Below the pieces are notes generated by a model, which saw only the letters and a program-made list of their open reading frames with translations, made no database searches and had not been told where the DNA came from. Of a DNA stretch of 5,402 nt, positions 1-5,371 are shown one piece after another. Within the stretch, counting starts at the first letter, position 1. Each line of letters starts with the position of its first letter. Source of the DNA: Bdellovibrionales bacterium (GTDB taxonomy: Bacteria > Bdellovibrionota > UBA2361 > JAGRAS01). Where the stretch lies: the NCBI GenBank assembly GCA_020434465.1, contig JAGRAS010000132.1:1-5402 (forward strand), in the 5' to 3' direction. The translations under genes were made by a program, and so were the position numbers.

Positions 1-168
1 GTTTTTCCACTTCAATCACTAATTGCAGTTATGAATTCTGCTCTTGAAGTTCTACTGCAAGGTTCCCCTAAACTTGTACTTGCCGCACTTAAAGACTCTG
101 ATAGTTTGAAAATTAAACTTTCAGAAGAGCTTTATTACCGTGTTTTTAGCCATTGTTCTGGTAATTAA
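1..168 (+). CDS. 3' end of an unrecognised protein (partial)
   Basis: The frame is open from the first base and ends at TAA 166-168, giving the last 55 residues of a protein that starts outside the window. The visible part begins VFPLQSLIAVMNSALEVLL and ends YYRVFSHCSGN. It looks alpha-helical and soluble, with hydrophobic positions alternating with charged ones and no clear membrane segment. I do not recognise the family. Codon use is like that of the downstream genes, and the next gene starts 27 nt later on the same strand and in the same frame, so the two are probably co-transcribed. It could also be an upstream part of the same helical-repeat protein, separated by one stop codon; the 55 residues are too few to decide. 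Confidence 0.6.
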   Translation, partial: VFPLQSLIAVMNSALEVLLQGSPKLVLAALKDSDSLKIKLSEELYYRVFSHCSGN

Positions 169-195
169 AATAAAGAGGAAGTTCCAAGGCTAGAG

Positions 196-1593
196 GTGTC
201 TTATACTTCACTGAATAATACTAGTGCTTTGAATGCGAGGCCAAGTAGAGTTAAATTTAAAAGCAATTTAAGCAATAAAGAACCAGCAGTAGATTTGTTA
301 AGTAATCCTGACACTAACCAGGGTATGTTGATTTCTACAGTAAATGTATTAATTGAATCTAGTAAATACGATAAAAAAACAGAATTACTTGTTGCATCAT
401 TACTTGATAGAAAGAATATTGATGATCGTCTTGGATACGTAGTTTGTCAGTATCTTATGAAAGTTAAGAAACCTTTTTTTGGGAAACATCCGTATCTAGA
501 TAAGTTTATTTCGCTTTTAGATCGTAAGGATAGAGCAGCAGTAGGTGCTTTGAAAGCGTTAGAGCATTTGGGCGCAAAAGCAAAAGCTGCCACAAAGAAA
601 GTAGAAGAGCTATTGCATCAGCAATTGGATGATAACATTAGAGAGCAAGTTGTAAGAACTTTTAAAGCAATAAATCCTCGAAAAGCAAAAAACTTTTTCG
701 AAACCAATAAAGTTCTTGAAAATCAAAATTATCCAACTAAAGATATTCTCGTTCTTCAAAATCCTGCGTCAAATCCAAGTTTGCTTTCTAGTGTTTTGAA
801 AAAAAGATATTTAAAAGGTAATTTAACAGATGATCTTAAGCGTGAAGTCTCAATACTTCTTTCAAGTGATAATTTAGATGCTGAAAGTACAAGATATGCT
901 TGTCTTTTATTGTCTCAACCTGGTGGTAAACCAGTTAACAAAATTGGCGGCATACACATTGAAAATATTGCAAAGCAATTAAAAAGAAACGATGCCGGGG
1001 TTGTTGGCGCATTGAAGGCTCTTAAAAGCTTAAGACAGCAGGCGCAAGGTGCCTCTGAAGAACTAAAAGAGTTTTTATCGAGAAATTTAGGATTTCGTCT
1101 AAGAGACTTAGCATCTGAAACGCTTAAAGCTATTGATCCAAAAGGTGCGATAGAGTTTTTTAAAAAACGCCCAGATATTGATTCCGCAAATCATCAGGTT
1201 TTAATTTCTAAACCTATAAATTCTGAGGAATTTTACCGTGGTCTTTATAATCTTTTCCAGGTTAGAAATAAGCTTAAACCTGAGATTAGAGACTTGATTG
1301 CAAAAAGAATACTTTATTCTACTAGTGAAATTTTAACTGAAAAAACTGCTTATATGGCCGCCTTGTGTTTATTTCCACCTGATGGAAAGATATCACGAGA
1401 AGGTTTGTCTGCTTTAGAAGAAATATTGAATAGGGGAGACAAAGGATCTGTTGCAGTTCTAAGAGCTTTTGAGGAAGTAGGAACTAAAGCACGAGCTTCT
1501 ATTTACCTTGTTAAGCGTTTTATTAACATGAATCGATTAGGGCCAAAACTTCTTAGATATGCTGAAAGTGTAGTTAAGGCATGCACTAAATAG
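196..1593 (+). CDS. Three-unit alpha-helical (HEAT-like) repeat protein of unknown function
   Basis: This is a 465-residue soluble protein with no signal peptide or membrane segment. After a polar, probably disordered N-terminus (residues 1-36) it consists of three related units of about 150 residues: roughly 37-178, 189-332 and 339-465. Matching landmarks are RAAVGALKAL at 113-122, AGVVGALKAL at 267-276 and GSVAVLRAF at 417-425, each followed by a basic amphipathic helix. In units 1 and 2 this is followed by a KAIxP turn and an FF pair (FKAINP/NFF and LKAIDP/EFF). Paired amphipathic helices of this type suggest a HEAT/ARM-like solenoid used for protein binding; this is inferred from pattern, not from a family match. 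The start is GTG, with AAGG at 186-189 six bases upstream; a stronger AGAGGA (174-179) lies too far away. No ATG precedes residue 44. It is probably in an operon with the flavin reductase 28 nt downstream. The function is unknown. Confidence 0.8.
   Translation: MSYTSLNNTSALNARPSRVKFKSNLSNKEPAVDLLSNPDTNQGMLISTVNVLIESSKYDKKTELLVASLLDRKNIDDRLGYVVCQYLMKVKKPFFGKHPYLDKFISLLDRKDRAAVGALKALEHLGAKAKAATKKVEELLHQQLDDNIREQVVRTFKAINPRKAKNFFETNKVLENQNYPTKDILVLQNPASNPSLLSSVLKKRYLKGNLTDDLKREVSILLSSDNLDAESTRYACLLLSQPGGKPVNKIGGIHIENIAKQLKRNDAGVVGALKALKSLRQQAQGASEELKEFLSRNLGFRLRDLASETLKAIDPKGAIEFFKKRPDIDSANHQVLISKPINSEEFYRGLYNLFQVRNKLKPEIRDLIAKRILYSTSEILTEKTAYMAALCLFPPDGKISREGLSALEEILNRGDKGSVAVLRAFEEVGTKARASIYLVKRFINMNRLGPKLLRYAESVVKACTK
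304..1590 (+). repeat. Three tandem protein-level repeats of about 150 codons
   Basis: The repeat protein aligns to itself in three units, starting near NPDT (residue 37), NPAS (189) and KPIN (339). Each unit has an N-terminal helical half, a conserved R-x-D turn (RKD 110-112, RND 264-266, RGD 413-415), the GALKAL-type helix and a basic helix. The third unit ends with the protein and lacks the FF segment seen in the first two. The copies have diverged strongly at the DNA level, so this is an old intragenic duplication and not a recent one. Confidence 0.75.
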
Positions 1594-1621
1594 ATATAAA
1601 ATAACTTTAGGAAAAACTCCT

Positions 1622-2206
1622 ATGTCAAAAAAAATAAAGCTGTTGGCTTTTTGTGGAAGTTTAAGAAAAGATTCGCTGAATAAAAAATTAGTTCAGCAGG
1701 CTTCTCAGGCAGCAATCGAAGCTGGCGCTGAAGTTAAATTTTTTGATATCGGAGAATATTCACTTCCGCTTTATAACCAAGAAATTGAAGATTCAAATGG
1801 ATTACCAGAAAACGCTAGGCAAATTAAAAAACTAATGATTGAAAGTGATGGTTTTATTATTGCTTCGCCTGAATACAATAGTTCTATTTCTGCTCCGCTT
1901 AAAAACTTAATTGACTGGGCATCTCGTAAGGAAGGTGATGAGGAATCATTAGTGGCATTTAAAGAAAAAACAGCATTGCTGCTAGCAGCTTCTCCCGGAG
2001 CTTTAGGCGGGTTAAGAGGCTTAGTGCATCTTAGATCAATCTTATCAAATCTCGGTATGTTACTGCTTCCTGATCAGTATGCATTAAGTAAGGCACATGA
2101 AGCTTTTAACGAAAGCGCTGAGCTAGTTAGCTCAGAAGTGCGTGAAAAGTTAGTAGTTTTAACCAAGAAACTTATTAGTTTAACCTCCCGCTTGAAAGCT
2201 AGCTAG
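1622..2206 (+). CDS. NAD(P)H-dependent FMN reductase family flavoprotein
   Basis: This 194-residue cytoplasmic flavodoxin-fold protein belongs to the NADPH-dependent FMN reductase family, which includes chromate/quinone reductases of the ChrR/YieF type and azoreductases. Members bind FMN and use NAD(P)H to reduce flavin, quinones or other acceptors. The FMN phosphate loop GSLRKDSLN is at residues 12-20 after a beta strand (KIKLLAFC), and the signature SPEYNSSISAPLKNLIDW is at 82-99. The later family motif SPGALGGLRG is at 124-133, followed by the helix and strand HLRSILSNLGMLLLP. The length is normal for the family. The ATG is preceded by TTTAGGA (1606-1612) with nine bases of spacing. It lies 28 nt after the repeat-protein stop, so it is probably co-transcribed with it. 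The physiological acceptor cannot be told from sequence. Confidence 0.92.
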   Translation: MSKKIKLLAFCGSLRKDSLNKKLVQQASQAAIEAGAEVKFFDIGEYSLPLYNQEIEDSNGLPENARQIKKLMIESDGFIIASPEYNSSISAPLKNLIDWASRKEGDEESLVAFKEKTALLLAASPGALGGLRGLVHLRSILSNLGMLLLPDQYALSKAHEAFNESAELVSSEVREKLVVLTKKLISLTSRLKAS

Positions 2207-2290
2207 TTTTTTAAAATTTCTACATTTATTATTTTATATCTATAAAAAAGAGCTTAAAAAAATGAGTGGTTTCAATACTTTAAAAACTTC

Positions 2291-2319
2291 TTGACAAAGC
2301 TATATTTTTTAGATATACT
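2291..2319 (+). promoter_or_regulatory. Near-consensus sigma70-type promoter
   Basis: A perfect -35 hexamer TTGACA (2291-2296) is followed by a 17-nt spacer and TATACT (2314-2319, five of six matches to the -10 consensus). The predicted start point is near A2326. This is the strongest promoter-like sequence in the window, and no protein gene follows it on this strand before the terminator at 2368-2394. Confidence 0.75.
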
Positions 2320-2325
2320 TAGATT

Positions 2326-2394
2326 ATATTTTGTTGTTGAAATCCGCATATCAACTAGTTATATCCTAACAGTCCTAAATGACTGTTTTTTTTT
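2326..2394 (+). ncRNA. Candidate small RNA of about 69 nt
   Basis: The segment is defined by the strong promoter at 2291-2319 and the intrinsic terminator at 2368-2394. It has a possible 5' hairpin: GTTGAAAT (2336-2343) pairs with ATATCAAC (2348-2355) around a CCGC loop, with one A-A mismatch. A short single-stranded linker (2356-2367) then leads to the terminator stem. There is no ATG; a TTG-initiated frame of about 13 codons ending at TAA 2367-2369 has no ribosome binding site. I do not recognise it as a known RNA family. It points toward the 3' end of the convergent peptidase gene, so it could overlap that transcript in antisense. It could also be a leftover leader of a lost gene. Confidence 0.55.
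2368..2394 (+). terminator. Intrinsic (Rho-independent) terminator
   Basis: AACAGTC (2368-2374) pairs perfectly with GACTGTT (2381-2387) around the six-base loop CTAAAT, and a run of Ts continues to 2394. The T-run is on the right only, so the terminator acts on + strand transcription. It would end the short transcript from the 2291-2319 promoter as well as any read-through from the flavin reductase operon. Confidence 0.8.
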
Positions 2395-2513
2395 GCCTAA
2401 AATTTTCAGCTGTTTTTTAATTTTTTTATTGAATTTTTCTTTTGAAAATTTTTTCAATTTAAGTAATTGATTTTATTGAATATATTTATAGAAACTGTAA
2501 TAATATCGCAGGT

Positions 2514-3704
2514 TTAGCTTCTTTTAAATTGTATTGGATTTTCTAGGCGATCAATAAACCAATAAACTAAAGTAAGAACTTTAGGAACAAAAGAACTTTT
2601 ATCAACCCACTCTTCATTTTCAATATGCGCTTTGCCACCAGAGGGGCCAAGACCATCTGCAGTAGTTATTCCATGTGAAGCAAAGATATTTTCATCGCTA
2701 GCTCCCCTTGAAGTTGCTGAGCGAGTAGAGCTAAATCCGGCTTCATGTGCAGATTTTAAAAGACTATCTAAAAGAATTAGAGATTCTGTTGTTGCTTCAA
2801 CAGGATGAGTTAACTTGCTCCTTTTGATACTGACACGAGTTCCTGGAATAATAATATCTTCTTCTATTTCCTTAATTTTCTGATCGATTTCAGGGAGGTA
2901 TGAGATTGAAGATAGTCTAAGGTCTGATCTGCAACTTGCGAAATCAGGAATGACATTTAATTGCTCGCCAGAGTTTGGATTTGTTAGGTTAAACGTATAT
3001 TTATTAACGTCACTTAGAGCAAAAATTCTTGTTACAGTATGACATAACTGTACAAAAGCATTTGCACCTTTGTCAAAACCGTTTCCTGAATGATCAGCTC
3101 TACCAGTAACGCTAATATCATAATATCCGATGCCATAGCGATCTATTAAAATATTATCATTCTCCCGAGCTAGTTCCATCACAATCGCGCAATTTATCTC
3201 ATCCTTAATTGAATCAATTACTGCTTCTCCTACCACTGAGTCGCTTTCCTCGTCCGGAGTAATCAGAACGCAAATTGGGAGTTTTTCGAGTAAATTTAGG
3301 TTTTTTAATGCTCTTATTACACCAAGCATTGTAACAATAGCACCTTTAAGATCAAAAACTCCTGGGCCAACAAAGCGATCTCCTTCATCCTTAAACCAGT
3401 TAAATTTTGATTTTGGAAAGTAAACAGTATCTGCATGTAAAGAAAGAACTATGTTATTTCCAGCGCAGGCAGGAGATCTGGCAATTAGCGCTTTAGGTTG
3501 ATTGTCTTTTTCGAAAAACTCAATTTGCATCCCGCAGTTGCGTAGTTCTGTTGCAATAATATCTTGTACAGCATTAACTCCGCTAATGTTGGTGCAATGG
3601 CTATTTATTAAGACAATTTTTTCTAGTAACTGAAAAAGCTCAGGGAATTGAGTATTAACGAATTCCTCGCCTTGAGCTTTTAGCTTAGAGGGTTCAATAG
3701 TCAT
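2514..3704 (-). CDS. M20 family zinc metallopeptidase, carboxypeptidase G2-like
   Basis: This 396-residue protein is an M20 dinuclear-zinc hydrolase, most like the glutamate carboxypeptidase (CPG2) branch; the family removes C-terminal residues or deacylates amino acids. The metal-site residues are in order: HADTV (H90, D92), GPGVFDLKG (bridging D118), PDEESDS (catalytic E152, ligand E153), E177 in VMELA, and H360 in GLGPSGGKAHIENEEW. The lid/dimerisation domain (about 190-305) carries the conserved GRADHSG segment (H205) and RSDLR. All expected catalytic residues are present, so it should be active; the substrate is unknown. There is no signal peptide, so it is probably cytoplasmic. The ATG is only 14 nt after the thx stop and has no recognisable Shine-Dalgarno, which suggests translation coupled to thx. 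It converges on the flavin reductase operon. Confidence 0.93.
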   Translation of the reverse strand: MTIEPSKLKAQGEEFVNTQFPELFQLLEKIVLINSHCTNISGVNAVQDIIATELRNCGMQIEFFEKDNQPKALIARSPACAGNNIVLSLHADTVYFPKSKFNWFKDEGDRFVGPGVFDLKGAIVTMLGVIRALKNLNLLEKLPICVLITPDEESDSVVGEAVIDSIKDEINCAIVMELARENDNILIDRYGIGYYDISVTGRADHSGNGFDKGANAFVQLCHTVTRIFALSDVNKYTFNLTNPNSGEQLNVIPDFASCRSDLRLSSISYLPEIDQKIKEIEEDIIIPGTRVSIKRSKLTHPVEATTESLILLDSLLKSAHEAGFSSTRSATSRGASDENIFASHGITTADGLGPSGGKAHIENEEWVDKSSFVPKVLTLVYWFIDRLENPIQFKRS

Positions 3705-3705
3705 T

Positions 3706-3884
3706 TTTAAAGCAAATACTATTTTTTCTTAGTCTTTGCAGTTTTGGAAGTTTTGTTTTTCTTTTTTGGGCGACTGTTCCCGTATGAAGCCGCGAAAATT
3801 TTACCTTTTTTTGTTTTTTTATCTCCTCTTCCCATAAATTCTCCTAATAGTTAAAACCGTATAGCAGCAAGTATTTGCTTTAAA
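3706..3884. repeat. Perfect 15-nt inverted repeat bracketing thx
   Basis: TTTAAAGCAAATACT at 3706-3720 recurs as its exact reverse complement AGTATTTGCTTTAAA at 3870-3884. The left arm overlaps the thx stop codon and the leader of the peptidase; the right arm lies in the thx promoter spacer. The match stops abruptly on both sides. It may be a duplicated regulatory site or a relic of a local rearrangement. Confidence 0.7.
3719..3835 (-). CDS. thx: 30S ribosomal protein Thx (bS31)
   Basis: This is a 38-residue, very basic protein (17 Lys or Arg) beginning MGRGDKKTKKGKIF and continuing SYGNSRPKKK. That is the Thx/bS31 pattern: MG-[KR]-GD, a basic TKKGKI-type segment, an SYG turn and an RP-(K/R) tail. 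In Thermus this peptide fits into a cavity of the 30S head and stabilises it. Here the Thx core (about residues 1-26) is followed by a 12-residue Lys/Thr/Ser tail ending in KKK, longer than the classic Thermus peptide. The ATG is preceded by TTAGGAG with AGGAG at 3841-3845, five bases from the start, an excellent ribosome binding site. It is the first gene of a leftward unit with the M20 peptidase and has its own candidate promoter. The gene is short and easily missed by length cut-offs. Confidence 0.9.
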   Translation of the reverse strand: MGRGDKKTKKGKIFAASYGNSRPKKKNKTSKTAKTKKK

Positions 3885-3889
3885 GTCAA
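3858..3889 (-). promoter_or_regulatory. Candidate promoter for thx and the peptidase
   Basis: Read on the - strand, TTGACT (3889-3884, five of six matches to -35) is followed by an extended -10, TGC-TATACG (3866-3858). The spacer is 20 nt, longer than the usual 17, but the TGn element can compensate for a poor -35. The predicted start point is around 3851, just upstream of the thx Shine-Dalgarno. The spacer holds AGCAA-ATAC-TTGCT, a short inverted repeat that could be an operator. Confidence 0.5.
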
Positions 3890-3910
3890 CACATGCAAGG
3901 GTTTTAAACA

Positions 3911-3965
3911 TATGCCAAGCTCATTAGAAAAAGCCTATTCGTCTTTTTCTAATGGGCTTGGTATA
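3911..3965 (+). promoter_or_regulatory. Long RNA hairpin in the photolyase leader
   Basis: Bases 3911-3933 pair with 3943-3965 to give a 23-bp stem around the nine-base loop CCTATTCGT. All positions pair, with two G-U wobbles on the + strand RNA (G3914-U3962 and U3921-G3955). It is not a conventional terminator, since no T-run follows on either strand. The stem ends eight bases before the photolyase ATG and lies inside a 21-codon upstream ORF. That suggests a translational control structure, although a DNA-level operator or an inserted palindrome is also possible. Confidence 0.7.
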
Positions 3966-3977
3966 AAAGACATATGA
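3912..3977 (+). CDS. Possible 21-residue leader peptide upstream of the photolyase
   Basis: An ATG at 3912 opens a frame beginning MPSSLEKAYSS and ending NGLGIKDI, with stop TGA 3975-3977. The stop overlaps the photolyase start as ATGA, the classic arrangement for translational coupling. AAGGG at 3897-3901 lies ten bases upstream of the ATG and is the only Shine-Dalgarno-like sequence in this leader; the photolyase has none directly in front of it. Nearly the whole frame is inside the 23-bp hairpin, so ribosomes translating it would melt the stem. The peptide matches nothing I know, and its composition may simply follow from the palindrome. Its reality as a translated ORF is inferred. Confidence 0.45.
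   Translation: MPSSLEKAYSSFSNGLGIKDI
3959..3967 (+). promoter_or_regulatory. Possible extended -10 element of the photolyase gene
   Basis: TGG-TATAAA fits an extended -10 (TGn plus five of six matches to TATAAT). Transcription would begin about seven bases later, at or next to the ATG at 3974, giving a leaderless mRNA. No -35 is evident about 17 bases upstream. This competes with the alternative that the region is transcribed leader with a coupled upstream ORF. Confidence 0.3.
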
Positions 3978-5371
3978 CAACAAATAAAAAAGATTATGGT
4001 ATTTCACTTTTTATTTTTAGACGTGATCTAAGATTAGATGACAATACTGCACTAATAGAAGCCCTTACCAAGTCAGAGCAAGTTATCCCATGTTTTATCA
4101 TCGATCCGCGCCAGGTTGGTGAATCTAATAAGTATAAAGGAGAAAAGCTCCTTCAGTTTATGTATGAATCCTTAGTAGATCTGGATGAAGCTTTAAGTAA
4201 ACACAATAAGAGGTTATTTTATTTTTATGGTGAAGCAGAGCAGGTTATTGAAAAATTACTAAAAGAAATAAAACCGGGAGCTTTATTTGTAAATTCTGAT
4301 TATACTATATTTAGTCAAAAACGAGATGCAAAGATTAAGTCTATATGTGAAACTTCAAAAACAGATTTTGTAAGTTTAGATGATGCGCTTCTCTGCCCAC
4401 CTGGAAGCGTACTAAAGGATAATAAACAAGCTTACACAGTATACACACCCTTTTATAGGAAGGCTCTTTCGTCAGTAGAAATTCGAAAGCCTAAAACTAA
4501 TAAATTCACAAATTTTTATTCAAAACCAATTAAAAGCGAGATTTCTGATCCACTTAAGAAAATTAAATTTAAAAAAAATAACCAACAATATGTCAGTGGT
4601 GGACGAACCACTGGCTTACAACTTTTAAAAAGCCTGAAGAACTTAGGAGACTATAAAGATCAAAGAAATTTTCCTGCAGTTAGTGGGACAAGTAAATTAT
4701 CACCGCATCACAAGTTTGGCACTATTTCTATCAGGGAAACTTATCATTATGCGAAAAAACATTTTGGCCAAGATTCTACTTTTATTAGCGAACTTTACTG
4801 GCGTGATTTCTTTTCTCATATAGCTTTTTTTAATCCACACGTGTTTAAAGGCTCATTTAGAAAAGAGTATGACAACTTGGATTGGGAAAATGACAAGCGA
4901 TTGTTTGACTTTTGGTGTCAGGGGCAAACTGGTTTTCCGATAGTTGATGCAGGAATGCGAGAGCTCCTGAATTCAGGATTTATGCATAATAGAGTGCGAA
5001 TGATAGTCGCTTCATTTTTAACGAAAGACTTGTTGATATCATGGCGTTGGGGAGAGAGATGGTTTGCGAAGCATCTGCTAGATTATGATCCAGCTGTGAA
5101 TAACGGTAATTGGCAATGGGCAGCTTCTACAGGGTGTGATGCACAGCCATATTTTAGGATTTTTAATCCTTGGCTACAGCAAAAGAAATTTGATCCTGAT
5201 TGTGAGTACATAAAAAAATGGGTTCCTGAATTACGCCAGTTTTCAGCAAAACAAATTCACGGACTACTTTTAGAGAAGAACCAAATGCCTGCAATTTATC
5301 CGTGTCCAATTGTTGATCATGATATAAGACGTGATGATGCTATTGATATGTTTAAAGAGGTGAAAAATTAA
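3974..5371 (+). CDS. phrB: Class I cyclobutane pyrimidine dimer photolyase
   Basis: This 465-residue FAD enzyme splits UV-induced pyrimidine dimers using blue light; E. coli PhrB is about the same size. The N-terminal Rossmann-like antenna domain opens with FIFRRDLRLDDN (13-24). The C-terminal FAD domain has ELYWRDFFSH (273-282), GFPIVDAGMREL (320-331), MHNRVRMIVASFL (337-349) and NNGNWQWAASTG (376-387), then PYFRIFNPW. The likely electron-transfer tryptophans are W314, W357 and W380, and N376 should contact the flavin. M343 matches the methionine typical of CPD photolyases, which argues against a (6-4) enzyme. The start at 3974 is fixed by an in-frame TAA at 3950-3952 with no other start codon between. 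No Shine-Dalgarno precedes it, so initiation is probably coupled to the upstream ORF or leaderless. The gene diverges from thx, and the next gene starts right after its stop. Confidence 0.96.
   Translation: MTTNKKDYGISLFIFRRDLRLDDNTALIEALTKSEQVIPCFIIDPRQVGESNKYKGEKLLQFMYESLVDLDEALSKHNKRLFYFYGEAEQVIEKLLKEIKPGALFVNSDYTIFSQKRDAKIKSICETSKTDFVSLDDALLCPPGSVLKDNKQAYTVYTPFYRKALSSVEIRKPKTNKFTNFYSKPIKSEISDPLKKIKFKKNNQQYVSGGRTTGLQLLKSLKNLGDYKDQRNFPAVSGTSKLSPHHKFGTISIRETYHYAKKHFGQDSTFISELYWRDFFSHIAFFNPHVFKGSFRKEYDNLDWENDKRLFDFWCQGQTGFPIVDAGMRELLNSGFMHNRVRMIVASFLTKDLLISWRWGERWFAKHLLDYDPAVNNGNWQWAASTGCDAQPYFRIFNPWLQQKKFDPDCEYIKKWVPELRQFSAKQIHGLLLEKNQMPAIYPCPIVDHDIRRDDAIDMFKEVKN

Larger units (their letters stand above)
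2207..2513. other. AT-rich intergenic region between convergent genes
   Basis: This 307-nt stretch has no credible protein gene. The only short frames are of the MSGFNTLKTS type (from 2262), with no ribosome binding site. Its one organised element is the + strand promoter/terminator pair at 2291-2394, listed separately. The remainder (2207-2290 and 2395-2513) is runs of A and T. I see no good intrinsic terminator for the flavin reductase (only T-rich DNA after its stop) and none reading leftward for the peptidase. Confidence 0.7.

Noticed and set aside
106..136. TTGAAA ... TTTATT as a promoter for the repeat-protein operon
   Set aside because: The spacing is 19 nt and both hexamers are poor matches; it lies in the upstream coding region.
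2118..2135. CTGAGCTA-GT-TAGCTCAG, an 8-bp inverted repeat in the flavin reductase gene
   Set aside because: It lies within well-conserved-looking coding sequence, has no T-run and no nearby promoter; it is most likely a by-product of the codons.
2331..2369. Leader-peptide-like frame starting at TTG and ending at TAA 2367-2369, suggesting attenuation
   Set aside because: There is no ribosome binding site, and no + strand gene follows the terminator that attenuation could control.
2431..2475. Possible leftward terminator for the peptidase (TTGAAAA/TTTTCAA and CAATT/AATTG pairs)
   Set aside because: The stems are all A-T with tiny loops, and no T-run follows on the - strand.
3908..3976. ACATATG direct repeats (3908-3914 and 3970-3976) flanking the hairpin, like a target-site duplication of an inserted palindrome
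   Set aside because: The right copy is eight bases away from the palindrome end while the left overlaps it, so they are not flush; the heptamer is short and AT-rich, and no second copy of the element is in the window.
4592..4615. GTCAGTGGT/ACCACTGGC hairpin in the photolyase gene
   Set aside because: It encodes the SGGRTTG stretch of the enzyme, and no regulatory element or gene boundary lies nearby.
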